From positions 124,001 to 188,000 of the forward strand of contig CM067530.1 of assembly GCA_034509925.1 (NCBI GenBank): a stretch of 64,000 bases of DNA, written 5' to 3'. Position 1 is the first letter of the stretch. The number at the start of each line of letters is the position of its first letter. Shown in pieces: positions 47,757-60,531 of the stretch. The position numbers and the translations under genes were made by a program. The notes beneath the pieces are model-generated. The model saw only the letters and a program-made list of their open reading frames with translations, ran no database searches and was not told where the DNA came from. The stretch is from Hirudinaria manillensis (lineage: Eukaryota > Annelida > Clitellata > Hirudinida > Hirudinidae).

Positions 47757-49804
47757 ATGGGAAAAATCAAGTTTATGAATATATTAGGAAAGAAAATGCA
47801 TTGCTTAATACTTTCGGGAGAACCTAGATTACTAATGTCACAATTAATTGGTTTTCTTCAAAATGATGGTTTTAATGCGGAAATAGTTCTTGATGCATGT
47901 CACGAACTTGACATTAGTTTTAAACAGTGTTCTTTACAACAATATAAGGCCATGACAGAATTTGTAGAGTCTGAGTATATTGATAAATGTGATTTGATTA
48001 CCAAATCAGACATGGAGAGACTCTATGGATATTTGATGAAAAAAAAATCAAGAGGCGTTACGGCTGTTTACTGTAATGGTTTATTAATTTGTCACGACTG
48101 CTTTGGTGGATGTGAAGGTCGCCTCATCATGGGATTGTACACATCGTCTAACTCGGCATGCATTGAGTGTCTTACATGCCATTTGATGTTATCCCCTCCA
48201 CATTTTGTTTCGCATTCCCACAGCAAAGTTGAAAATAAAATCAAGCATTGGGGATTTAGTTCGACCAGGTGGCGATCATATATATTTGCATCACATTTTT
48301 CCCAAAATTCTGATGTAGAACTTGATGAATTCAAGAAGAGATTTGTGAACATGAAGGTAATGCTAATTTAGTACTTTACAAACTTATAATTTTCTTAGAT
48401 AAAACTTGTGGATTTCATTGATTGATGAATAACTTGATTAGTTGGAAAAGTTATTAGCTGGTTTTTAATCAACATATTGTTAATAGGTTTACTTATGGAG
48501 AAATTCTTCAGTAAGTATATATTAATAATGATGGCACCATAAATTTTTAAACTGTCAGATTTGCTTGATTGTGTTTTTTTTTAAGCATTCAAATGTTTGA
48601 TATTTTGACTTCTCTACAAAAAAAACTTTATTTTTTACAATATTAACAATCACTCAAACTATTAGCCCAAAGTTTATTATTATATAAAACAAATATATAA
48701 ATAAAATAACAAATAAATTTAACTAGATTATGTTATTTTCAGTTAGAAGCACTTGCAGTGATTGGCATCTGTTTAATTTAAAAACACAGATTATAATGTA
48801 ACACTAATATTTATAAAAGTTATGAAAAATATGTGACCCTTTGAAGATATGATGGCCATTGTATTTGCCATAATCTACCAATTTTTATGGCAAATTACTA
48901 ACATTACAATAATTACTGCATTGCCCAGAGTTATTATTTTATAATTTATTGTAGGCTCTTTATAAAGATAATGGATGCACAGTTAATGGGGCTAAAGAGG
49001 CAGTTAGGAACATCTTTTGTGTTATTTCTTCTCAGATATCGTAAGCAATGAATGCTTCTATCAGCATATTTTTATTTAATTCATCTCAAAAGGGCACGAA
49101 ATAGGTATTTATTTTATCAAATAATGCAAATCATATTGAAATTGTGTTTAATGAAAAAGGCATATCTCCATTTAATATATTTTACGTTGTTTTTGTAAGG
49201 GATGATTTACCTGCACATCTGTGTTCAGATGAACCAGTCCTGAATGACAACTTGAAAAAAAGTGAGATCGGATGCTTTGATTCAGGAGTGTTGGTAATTT
49301 GTTTTTCCACGTGTTTCTGTTGTGAGTTTAATTACTTATTCATAATTTTTCAAGAATGAATTTTGGTCATCCTCCCAATGTTTCACTCGCTCTCTTTGAT
49401 CATTTTGGTAATTCACATTCTGAAGCTAAGAAATCTCTACAATGTCATCCCAAAATTAACAAAGTCATAGTAAAACATTTTTTGGAATCAGACAGTCCCA
49501 CGTTTGAAGGTATGCCAACTATTTTATTATAACCACTATTTTATTCGTCTTAAAATTTATAATTTGTCGTTTTTCAGATATCGTAAAAAGTGAATCGTTC
49601 CGAGAATTGTGCGAGTGTGAATTTATTGGAAAATTATTGAACTTGAGGAAGGAGCTATTCGCTCTTATTATGTCAAAGACCAATAATTCAAACAAACAGG
49701 AATTTAGGGAGCACTTTGAGGCATTGCAAAAACATGGAACTGAATTAGTTTATTTTCTGCTTAAAAACAAAGCAGAATTGTCTCAAGTGATATGTGACAT
49801 GTGA
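47757..49804 (+). CDS. Ski/Sno-family transcriptional corepressor
   Basis: Ski/Sno proteins bind SMADs and corepressors to limit TGF-beta/Activin signalling. Exons: 47757-48356, 48955-49040, 49200-49289 (or 49293), 49355-49509, 49578-49804; about 385 aa. The first ATG is preceded in frame by TAA at 47730. Exon 1 holds the DACH/Ski-Sno domain (RLLMSQLIGFLQND, DLITKSDMERLYGYL) followed by the SMAD4-binding, zinc-binding region: CHDCFGGCEGRLIMGLYTSS, ACIECLTCHLML, FVSHSHSKVENKIKHWGFSS, RWRSYIFASHF. Exons 2-5 are divergent and their Ski identity rests on linkage only. The junction of exon 3 to 4 is uncertain: the best donor (GTAATT at 49294) gives the wrong phase, while GTTGGT at 49290 restores it. 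Short for the family; no obvious long C-terminal coiled coil. Confidence 0.82.
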
Positions 49805-49951
49805 CTTAATATAACAAAGTTAATCGCAAATAATGATGACCAAATGTGGGGAAGAAAACTCAGGAAAGATGAACGAGTGGGCACGAACCTTTTGTTGTGT
49901 CTCTTAGAATTTCATGTTCAATATTAGCAAAATATTAGAAATATTTTCTTT

Positions 49952-49957
49952 AATAAA
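49952..49957 (+). terminator. Poly(A) signal of the Ski-family gene
   Basis: AATAAA about 150 bases after the stop codon. Confidence 0.5.
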
Positions 49958-50269
49958 AAGATTGTTTTAAGAATATCTATATTAATATAAATATTTGTTA
50001 CAGATTTATTGTAACTTGTACCAATTCTCAAGCTTGTTTCCTGTAACGTGAATTCTGTGTTTATGTGTATCCATTTAGGTTTGGGAGTTGAAGCCTTGGG
50101 AATTGACCCATAACTTTGATTTATGAAGCCAAAATTGTGAGTAAATGCTGGAAAATCTTGTATTAACTTGATCAAAGCATTTTCTGAAGTGTTGCTCTAT
50201 GAAATCCTCGAGGTCGTTCAAGGGAATTCCCGAAAGGTCTTTAACAGTGCTATTGAAATATTAAAGTCA

Positions 50270-50650
50270 ATTTTTTGGCACAAACCAATGTGGCGAGTGG
50301 AAAGCGCGCCAAACGATGGAAAGAGATCTAAGAATTTAAGGAGCATTTTTTTAACTGAATAAGTTATAAGCCGCTCTGTACCGTTTCATTAGCATTGTGT
50401 TTCATCATTTCTAAAAGGCTTTAATATTTTTTAACGCGTTATTCGAATATGTATAAAATATTTTGGCACAAATCAGACTGAGGAGAGGAGCTTGCCTAAC
50501 GACGGAGAGAGCTAATGTTAGGAGCTGGATTTATAATAAGGTCGTAGAGAGTCTTACACTGATGCGATATAATTGTGTTGTATATATTATGAAAGGTTCT
50601 TCAGGTTCTTTTTGAATGTTTTGGCGCAAAATTGGTTTGGATATGCCGTC
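50270..50650 (+). repeat. Three irregular TTTTGGCRCAAA modules
   Basis: TTTTTTGGCACAAACC (about 50270), ATATTTTGGCACAAATC (about 50457) and ATGTTTTGGCGCAAAATT (about 50614) are each followed by purine-rich GAGxGG and CCxAACGAxGGA-type sequence in the first two. Spacings are about 190 and 155 bases. A degraded tandem or nested repeat; not coding. Confidence 0.5.
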
Positions 50651-50705
50651 TCATTTTATGACTTCAGTGACTTGCGCGACTTCGGCCTGCTCGAGCAAAA
50701 CATGC

Positions 50706-50982
50706 TTAACCCTTGGATGCCCAAGGGGCTGGGGAGTACAATTTTAGTTAAATATGTACAAAATATTCATTTTAAACCGATTAAAAACAGAGCCGTTCTG
50801 CATGGCCAACTGCCACATGGCACTAATAATTGTTTAATTAAAAGTACATTTTTATATTCCCGAACATGTGTCTATTGACTGGTAAAATAGGTCAAACTTT
50901 CGGTTGACGATCAGTAACAAATGTTTTGGGGTACACTTTCGCTGAAAGTGGAAGTTTTTTACCTTGGATATCCAATGGTTAA
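50706..50982. mobile_element. piggyBac-like MITE with TTAA ends
   Basis: Starts TTAACCCTTGGATGCCCAAG and ends with CTTGGATATCCAATGGTTAA, so both ends carry TTAA and an inverted (C)CxTTGGATxxCCAAGG motif. Length is 277 bases. TTAA target duplication with a CCC-type terminus is the piggyBac signature. No transposase inside. Single related ends occur at about 14990 and 46752, so the family is repeated. Confidence 0.65.
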
Positions 50983-53900
50983 AGCGGCTGGAGGATGAAA
51001 ATGAGTATTTTTGGCTGACATCTTTTATGAATGACCCCTTTACGATTGTGATATCTGCAAAATAGCTTGCAACACAACTTAGTTTCATGTTTGAGGCTGT
51101 TAAAAATCAACCCTTTTGTGATAAAAATATGAGAATTATTTTTAAAAATAGTAGACACTCTAACGAATGCTGGAATATATTTTTTAGAGATCTTAAAATT
51201 TTTGGTGCATTTTCTAGTTATTTAATAAACGTTTACGACTGATTTTTTTAAACTATCCAGGGACTTTCATGACGAGAGAGTTAGCTAAGTGAATTCCTCT
51301 GGAAAAGACCTTTCTAAAAATGTATAACTTATAATTTCAATCCAATGGGAAAGCTCAGAAATAGCCCGTAAAAGGCTGTTACTGAAACCAAAACCGAGAA
51401 CAAGCAGTAATTCAACGCAACTATTTATGTTATTTTATTAATTAACAACGAACATTATAACTGTGTTACTCTATTAATTACCTACATGAATAAAATGTTA
51501 AAAAACAATTCATATTCGCATAAAAAATACTGATTCAATTTAATGTTGAAATGTTGGAGCTAATGAAAACATTTAAAACCTTTAATAAATTTCAAATACA
51601 TTTTACATAGAAGAGATATTATAAATAATTATTAGTTACGAACAAATTTAACATTCCCCCAGTCTTGACCCTCTTCTCCAATACAATCTTTGTCATTAGT
51701 GACATTCGACCCACAACCCTGCCATGGCCTCCGCAATATAAACACGAATCAATCATATTGGAGGATGTGCTCAATTGAGAGTGGTTCATACTTTCTTAAG
51801 GATCAAAAGGATTCGTAGGATCAATACCACCATCTATTCTTCGCAAAAAATTCAAGCATAAATATTGAAGCTACAGTTATGGCCATCACTTTGATTGAAT
51901 TGTGGTTTTGAGCAGATGGGGGATGTAAGCCACTCTTCTGCTGCCTACTAACGAGGAGTTATCGAAACCAGAAATTTAATGAGTGTCATAGTTTCATTTA
52001 CATTTAACGTCTCTTCCAAAGGATCGTACCATAAAATTTGTTTGCTAATTTGATCAATTATGTAACAAACATTACGTATTATATTAGGTAATACCAGGAA
52101 ATACAATATATCGATCGTTAAAGGAATAAAGAAATTGACTTATAATAGCGATTATTTGCAATGGCTTGGCGAATCACCATAATGAGGATATACAATGTTA
52201 TTCAGGTCAGCTAGAATTCTAGCCTTAAGGCGATGTTTTTCCAAGCTTTGGAGTTGGAGAAATTTAAGTCTATCTATGTAGGGTTATGATGCGAGAGATG
52301 GTAAACCTTATATATATATATATATTTTTATTTGATCAAACATATTTTTATGGTGAGAGTTCCAGACAGGTGAACCGTTCTCCATGATTGGTCTAACGTG
52401 AGTTAAAAAAGGCAAGTTTAAGGACATCCCGGTCTGCGGTAGAAAAAAATACGTCTTGATCATCCATATTTTGTATGACTAAGCAGCGTGGAATACCCAT
52501 GTCATCATCTACTTAATATACAAAATGTTTTGAAAAAGTTTTGAAACAAAAACTTAAAAGTCATATTTTATGGATATGAAATATATTGTGGGTGCCTCAC
52601 ACTTTTAAGTCATAAAAAATTTTATTACTCAATCTGGACGCGATAAAAAAAAAGTACGGATTCATTTTCGATCTTCCTACAATCCTGACATACATCCTTT
52701 TGATTTCTTGAACTAATGAAATCTTGAGTCAAGCTTCTCGTTTATTGCCTCAACTTTCAAGGTGTATACTTAGAATATTCAAATATATTAGATCGATTCA
52801 ACCTAAACTCATCTTAACGGATAAAATCAACATTGACTAATATTTCTTGTATATACATGTAGCAAACTAAAGGCGGCAGTTTCTTCTAAATGTACTAACT
52901 TCAGTGCTAACTGTTGAAAGGCTTCTTCGTATTTTTTTATTTGATCACTTTTATATATATTTGTATATATATATACCGAACCTGGTCTGTTCCGGATATC
53001 CGGTTAGACTTGGTATCCTACCGAATGGCTTTCGCCCGGGACTATAGGCGAAATGTAACGTGGATATCGTATTTCGCGAGAAAAATAATGTCTGCTTCTT
53101 AGTTATCGGCACACTAAGTAGATTTAAATTATTTATTTTCATTTTGGCCCTCAATGTCCATAATCTCTACAACGTCTACATGGTGGCAAGACGTATGTTT
53201 AAAGTAACGATCTTCGATCTAATAGAAAAATATTAGTACATACTGTTACTATAAACTTAAACATAAATCATTTAATTTGTAATTTCTCGACCCTATTCAC
53301 GAATAGCCGACGATGAGAATAGTTTAAAAAAAATTGCATGGATATTCCTAATATCTAATTGAAAAACATTTATTCTTTAGTTTTAACTATATTTTTTTCA
53401 ATTGCGACATTTAATAAATAAATAATATATTTCGCTCATAAAGAATTATTATTGGATTGAAAACTCAAATTTTCTACAATTCCTTTAACTGCATCTTACA
53501 TCTTAGAACTTTGCAAATGGCTGTGCAATCGCTTCTGCAAGACGACAAAGAATTGAAAAATCTGAGGTGCACACAAATTGATGATCGCCATCGACAAAAT
53601 CTTCCCATAAAAGTCATCATCACCCAACACATTCGACAAAACGATATCGACCGTGGTAACGATTTTTTTTCTGACTGGTCTGTCATCACTACTCTCTTTT
53701 ATGGTTTCGTTTTCATGACAGGAAATGATCTTATAGAAATTTGCAGATGAATAAGCCAAGTGAGGAGGTCGCGAGGAAGGGCTCACAATGGAATGATAGT
53801 TAATATACAATAAAGGTGTATGGTGCAATTGATTTCGCTCATTTCGCTCATGCAAGTTCGAGAAAAGAGAAGAAAAAAAAAGTTATAATTTTTGATTTAA

Positions 53901-55421
53901 CATCGAGTGCTTATTTGGACACTCGGAAAGATATCGATGATATTATTATCAATATTGCAACCTAGGAAGACAACGTCACGTGATGACAACAAGGCTCGCG
54001 TTTGTCTGGCAAAGCAATAACCTTCACTGAATGCTATCATGTTCGGTGGACATTATAAGGTGCAGGAACAGAACTTGGAGGAGTTTTGACAGCTTAATTG
54101 AGCCTTCCCTGCAATCAGAAGTAAGCGTGCATCCCGAAGGATTTTATTGTTCATCGGTCGAAGGCAGCTATCGCGTCCAGCATGACATTCTGCATTCTGT
54201 GAACGGACCGTGAAAATATTCAAAACGTAGATTTCTGAAAGTAAGATTTTTGGGAGGAGAAGCAATCTATAAGAGTAAAGAGCTGTGTAGGATGTGCCGG
54301 ATGTACGTGTCGGACGTGCGCGTGGCATCGTTTCTGATGGATGGACTGCATTATGATCTACCTAATAATTGCATTCTCTCTTTTCAGTCGAGCTAAATTC
54401 AGCTCCTTTCTTTCATCGATTTAATCACATCACGACACAGACCAGGTTTAACCAGCGTTTGAAAAGATATCTGCTGCAATAATACTTGCTCGAAAAGTTG
54501 CGGAAGAGAATTATTAGCATCATCAACCCCCTTGGCACATCATTCATATATCCAGCTTAACCCGACCGACCTTCTCTTTAGAAAAGTGCAATAACACTTG
54601 AGTGGCTTGTCTCAGCGGTCATTACTTGATCTCTTACCTCTCGTGCTCACGTCCTCCAATCCAAATCACGTCGTCCATCTTGCTGAAAAGACCAATTGAC
54701 GCGTAACGCATATATTTCATATTCGAGAAAAAATCTCGCCACCAACCGTGCAACAGTGACTGAAGGTGGCAGTCGGAGATAACATTTACATGCTGCTGTA
54801 GTCAGGCCGTCTCTTCATTAATTCCCAAAAGATTTACTCGACTAGTAAAGACATTTCTAAAAGTGAAAGTAAAAAAATAAAACTAAACTTTAGAAACGAC
54901 ATGTCGGAGTAAGTATGATGTGAAACACTTCTTTCATTCAGTTCTAACGTCACACGATTGCAACAAATGATAACTTGAGGAGCATGTGTCTTCATTCATT
55001 AAGTCACACCCCAATCACCTTTTCCTTCATTCACCAAAAACATCCACAATTTTTCTTTCTCATACAGTGTTGCAGTGCCTTTCCTGATTGGTCGATTTTA
55101 ATAAAGGTTCTCTACGTTTATCTTCTATTGGCCAGCACCGTAATATTCTGTCCAATGGCGTGAAGCATCTACGTGAAATAACTTAAAATTCCGATGTCGC
55201 TCTAAGTTTCGGAGGCATGGATCCAGCATCTCATACTCGAAATAGTCGAACAAACGAGAATGGAACAAATCGCGAGTTTGTTTCATACGCTGGAAGTTCG
55301 CATTCCGTCTTGACTTTAATGCTCTTGAATATCCACGTTTAAAGACCTAAGCAAAAAACATTAGAAACAATTTACTGTAGGCTTAAATGTAATGCAAATT
55401 TGAAATTTCTACTTATAAGAC
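50983..55421. other. Long intergenic gap upstream of the hamlet-like gene
   Basis: No gene is supported. Near 52660-52730 a frame reads SYNPDIHPFDFL, which could be a worn mariner-type catalytic segment (YSPDLxPxDxxLF). An AT tract lies at about 52310-52326. Overlapping sense and antisense frames at 53457-53855 are unconserved. No PR-domain or additional zinc-finger exon for the downstream gene was found in 50-55.4 kb. Confidence 0.5.
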
Positions 55422-57096
55422 ATGATCCATGAGGCTTGTCGAATAACATCTCCTCTACTGATTGATTCAGACCAATCCGTGCATACGGTGAGTACAATAG
55501 TCGTGGCAAGTTTCATTTCTTATTTAACTATCGTCTCGATTCAATTGTAAATAGCTTCAAAGGAAATACTGCCCACCAAAGAGCTACGAGAGATCATTCC
55601 ATGACTGCAGTAATTTGCAACTGCGTTTCCAAGCCGAACATTTAATCGTCAGGTCCCACACTTGCTTCGAATGCGGAAAATCGTTTGCAACTTCTAGTGG
55701 ATTAAAGCAACATCAACACATCCATCGAAGCATAAAGCCTTTTCAGTGCGAAGTTTGTCTCAAAGCTTATACTCAATTTTCCAACTTGTGCCGTCATAAA
55801 AGAATGCATTCCGATTGTCGACAACTTATCAAATGCGGAGAATGCGGATTAGCGTTCTCCACCACCACGTCGTTAGGCAAACACAAGCGATTTTGCGAAC
55901 GATCCAAACCTTCTCAAAGAAACTATCTCGTATACCCGGAAAACTTGCTGCTCTCGGTTCCCAACTATCTTATTTCTAAGTATCCCGCTCTTCCTCACCC
56001 GCTAGCATCGGAGTCACCTTATGAACTTTGTTCCACTTTTACCCATCCGTTCTCAAGGTTCCTCATAAATATGATTCGACCAGATATTCCAAAAATAAAA
56101 TATGCGCAAATGGAGTCCTTTTACGAGAACAAAAACCTACGCGAAGAAACAGAAACAAATCCAGTTATCAAAAAAAAACATTTAATCGAAGATATTTTAA
56201 AGGACTTGCCTCAAAAATTGGATAAGCAAGAAGATTTCTCAGATAATTCAAGAAAAACTGAAAATATTTTTATAATGACAAATAAAAATTACTCTCGAAG
56301 AGAAGAATTATTACAAATTTCGCATCCGCTCACACAAGAACACTTTCATGTCGCAGGGAAAATGATAAAAGAAAATTTAAAATTTAGAAGTTCTTACGAA
56401 CCTCTTGATCTTAGTAGAAATAAATTGAGAACTTTCTTCGGATTCAAGACAGACGACACGGCAAGACTCACTAATGGCTCCTCAAGTGACTCTTGTTCGT
56501 CGAACAAAATCGTTCATTACAGCTCTCTTCTCTACAGCGGAACGATTCCAGATTCGCGTCTCATGAACATATATCAGAGAGAAATATTTTGTGACGCTTC
56601 CAATTGCAACCCAGAAAAACTTCCCCAACGAACTGACGATCTTGCGACCTACAAGAGACCAGCCAGGTCGTTTAAATTTCATTCTCAGAATCAATCAATT
56701 CATGGCTTAAATCGTCAATCGGTTTCGAAGATGCATTTGAATTCGGCCAAGTCAAAAGATCGCTATTCGTGCAGATACTGCGGGAAAAACTTCCCGAGGT
56801 CTGCCAATCTGACGAGACATTTAAGGACTCACACAGGAGAACAACCGTACAAATGCAAATATTGTGAACGTTCTTTCAGCATTTCTTCTAACCTTCAAAG
56901 ACACGTGAGGAACATCCACAACAAGGAAAAGCCGTTCAGGTGTCCTCTCTGCGAAAAGTGCTTTGGTCAGCAGACGAATTTGGATAGACACCTGAAGAAA
57001 CACGATTTAGATTCTAACAGATCTCTGGATATTGCGCCGCCAGCTCAGATAGACAGATATGACTGGATAGATCTTGACCAAGAAAACGCGGTTTAA
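55422..57096 (+). CDS. Hamlet/PRDM3/PRDM16-like zinc-finger protein
   Basis: Transcription factor. Exons 55422-55487 and 55555-57096, joined in phase 0; 535 aa. A first finger cluster contains [40 protein letters not shown] and a C2HC finger, [20 protein letters not shown]; these are nearly the last fingers of the N-terminal cluster of MECOM/PRDM16. A CtBP-binding motif, PLDLS, is at 305-309. The C-terminal cluster (about 426-505) has [40 protein letters not shown] and [20 protein letters not shown], the diagnostic three-finger set of MECOM/PRDM16/hamlet. A PR domain and the first fingers of cluster 1 are not visible; upstream sequence holds no matching exon, so this may be a PR-less form or an incomplete view. 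The first coding exon is supported only by phase and a GTGAGT donor. Confidence 0.88.
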
Positions 57097-57178
57097 AAGA
57101 TTGAACAAATTACAAAGAGAAAACAAAGTACATTAAGGAGGCATTTTCAAACTTCTCGTTACTTTTCGTTGACACGAA

Positions 57179-57184
57179 AATAAA
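57179..57184 (+). terminator. Poly(A) signal of the hamlet-like gene
   Basis: AATAAA 83 bases after the stop codon. Confidence 0.6.
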
Positions 57185-60183
57185 TTACGTTTGTATTTTT
57201 TAACTGCAACGCTTCATTTTAATGAAAATCAAAATGCCTTCCGTAACGATGAATTTTCGCAAAACTGTGAAAACATCGCCGAAGCAGGACTGGCCCCAAG
57301 TATTGAGATTTGTTCTATTGCCCCTGAGAATTAGAAAGGTCAAATGACGCTGACATGCGTAAGACTTGAAGTATATGCGAGTCTTTCAGAGGTCATCAGA
57401 TTGATTCATCAACTTGTACCATAAAGTTGAGAATTCCATCCAATATTAAGATTACGCCCATCAAAATCTCGCGCAGCACGCGACTCTACCAATCTATATT
57501 ATGGATATTTTCCCATTTTTATGCTTCTATTTCGTTCAATTCCACGTGTGAAGACACGTGGAACGGGCGATTTTCTTGGTCAGTGTTTTTTTTTCTTCAA
57601 ATCATGAAGTCACCTCACGAAATGTTTGATGTGATGCTGCACAAATGCAGGTAGGCATGTCAAGAATTGCATTTGTTGTCGAAATGCCATCACAACGAAA
57701 TTTCCTCTGTTGCATTGTCCGCGGTCATCACGCGAATATCTGTTTATTTCCAGTTGCATGCCATGCAAATCCAATGAAGATTTTCCTTCCGTGGCGAGCA
57801 TTCTCAATTATTTTGAAAGAATGAAATTTTATTTCAAGGAAGTGTCTCTTGTTATTCGGCTGACAATTATGTGAAATTGATGGATGACATAGACATTATT
57901 CAAGCATAATGATTTTCGTTTATTTCCAATAAGTTGCAATAAATATCGATTTTGGCTATGAAAATAGTTTATAAAAAAAATAAAATAAAATTTTGGATTA
58001 TTTCCCAAATATGTTAGTATCCACGAAGATTAATGATGGCCTCGAGCTGGGCAGGTAAAACCTCGAAGTCAGGATAAACAGCAGGTGAGTTTGTTTGCAC
58101 AAGATAAGGATGCGAACCTGTGGCCAATGAGTGAAGCACGTATGCCATTGAATTTGTTTTTATAACGTTTCAGATTTTTGAGTGTCCACCATCTGTACAT
58201 CTAACTCAGGTGAAATGATTTAGAAGACCCTTGTTGCCAATTTCATGCGCGCTGGATCCATCCTTTGCGATTTCACATCTTACGAATCACATTTGTGATT
58301 GTTCATATGAAGTTCAGAATAAAGCTCGGAATAATTTTAAGTTGAAACAATTATATTTCTAAATTTAGCTGCTTTGACATTCCGAGAGTCAAAATCATTC
58401 GATAGTTGAAATTCCAATAAATAAATAATTATGAATGTAAAACTGATGACTAATGTGCCATATGCATTGGTGTGTTTTACTGTTGTGAATGTCTAGATCT
58501 CACAATGTTATTGCATTTCGTAAATGCATTTTTGAATATTTTATGAGTCGAAATAAGATGTGGAGGTTCAAGATAAAGCCATAACAAGTAGAGTTGCTTG
58601 ATCTAAGCAGTACCAACAAGTGCCCTAGAGAGCAAGGTGAAAATGTTACAGCAAGCCATTTTTCTTTCCATTCACTCTTCAAGAAATCTTGTCTAAATCA
58701 AAGCACAACTAATTGTTGACTCATCGCTCGACTCTAAACACTTGATTAGAAACAAATCGACAAATGAAAGGATTATAAAAGCACCCAGAGAGTTTTTATG
58801 GTGATTAGTTAAGACATCAACGAAGCAAGTTCACTAGAGAATTAAAGAACTACTCCAAAACAAAATAAAATTGCGTCTTGGACTTATTATAGATTCCAGT
58901 TTCTTGACTGATCAATTCACTCGCTTCTTATCTTTTGTCAAAGTTTCAATTATTTTAGACTTCCTAATATGATAATATTTGAATGGAATTCCACGGAAAT
59001 CCCTTTGATGTTGTTCACAGGCATTTCAAAGACAAAGAATATTCAGCTAATGGAAATATTGGTACATTATATAAAGTACGGGCTGGCTATTGTAATAAGG
59101 CTATTATCGAAAAAGTAGCTAACTAATTAAACTGCTTAAGAAAAAAGTTAATGATAGTTTTAGTATGTTATTTGACCACGAGATCGAGTTAAGTATCAAA
59201 CGTTAACATTATCGTTTTTGAAACTATAAGTGAATTAATCCGTCTCTTGCTTCTTCTCCGACAACCGCCGAAGCCACATTCTACCTTGGCAACCCACTCA
59301 ACTACGTGAATGTAACACGGAAAGTTTGAGATAAATAGTTGGGTTGTCAGTTTATGCTGTTCATTTGTTCCAGTTCAACATTCTTTATACTCTTTGAGGT
59401 AGTTCCAGTTACTTTGTGTCGATAGGATCCATATGATCCACGGCATCAAAGTTCAAAATGGGAAACAATAGAACTCCTTTTTGACGCTTCGTGTCTGATC
59501 ATGCCTCTATAATCCTCTTTAGTTCCAGATTTTTGAATTTGCTATGATTTTTGGAAAAAGCAAATTCTGAAAAAATGATGAGTTTAGAAAGCTTTGAATG
59601 ATCAGATCGACTACTGAATTCAAGTCCTCGTGCAAATATCATAATTTGTTAACAAGCATCTACTAGAGTCTTTTTACTAGCACTTTTACTTATATTTATA
59701 CTTTTATTAGCAATTTTATTATATTTACAGGAAGGTTTAAAATCAAAACTGTAAACCAAAAGTTAGACTTCTAATATATACCTACTGAAAGTTTAAAGAT
59801 TGTTACTTGGTTCCCAATGTATGGTACTGTGTTAGCAAGAGTCAGCCATCGAGACATTACAAATTTTCTAGGACTTCATAACGCAAGATAAAGTTTTTCA
59901 TACATATCACATACATGTATATCATAAGAATCTGTAAAACAGAGGCAGGCAGAATTTCTAGGTCAAACCAATTTGTTAAAATTGAGTCTTTGGCATAATT
60001 TCACATTTTTCAAGTTATGTTCCAATTGGGCCTAAAGGCTGTGTCTTAAGAAAAACCATGATTCTGATGAACCCTGGGGGGAAGCAGTCTCATTTTTAAA
60101 GGTTGAGACTTCCAATATTAAAATAAATTTGATTAAATTTAAATTAAATACAGGAAATATTTTCCATATAAAAGTGTTTATAA
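57185..60183. other. Intergenic gap
   Basis: Three kilobases with no recognised gene and no repeat matched elsewhere in the window. Frames at 57427, 57610 and 58500 are short, rich in Ser/Phe/Cys and look random. Confidence 0.5.
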
Positions 60184-60531
60184 AGTTACGAAAAGGGCAC
60201 TTCCCGCACCCACGCTCTACTTCAAGAGGGCATTAAATTTGAAAAACAATCCACTCAAAACCCGTCCCAAGGACGTCTCCTCCGAGAAGACCCCAACCTT
60301 AGCCGGGCCGCCAACCGATTTGCCGAGCTAAGCAGAGCCGAGATAAGTGCAGCCATGCAAGAAGAAAAGAAAAACCTTTGCTCTGTTGGAATCGAAGCGA
60401 TACACAGTCGAGGATATTCTCTCGAGAAAAATCTGCTCGACATGGTCAATCAGTTCGGCACCAGTCGAGGAAATGTTCTCTATAACAGGACTAATTTTGA
60501 ATGGGAAAAGGCTGTCATTATACACTTATAA
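60184..60531 (+). other. Unassigned 115-codon open frame
   Basis: Open between in-frame TAA at 60181 and TAA at 60529, with its first ATG at 60352. The translation has balanced, protein-like composition: GRLLREDPNLSRAANRFAEL, SRAEISAAMQEEKKNLCSVG, IEAIHSRGYSLEKN, LLDMVNQFGTSRGNVLYN and NFEWEKAVIIHL. The segment is clearly richer in G+C than its surroundings. I do not recognise a family. It could be an exon of an unseen gene, a retroposed fragment, or part of a transposon. No convincing splice sites were found. Confidence 0.35.

Noticed and set aside
53457-53855. Overlapping sense (97 codons) and antisense (119 codons) open frames
   Set aside because: Neither translation resembles a known family, both lack splice or promoter support, and mirrored open frames of this size are expected by chance.
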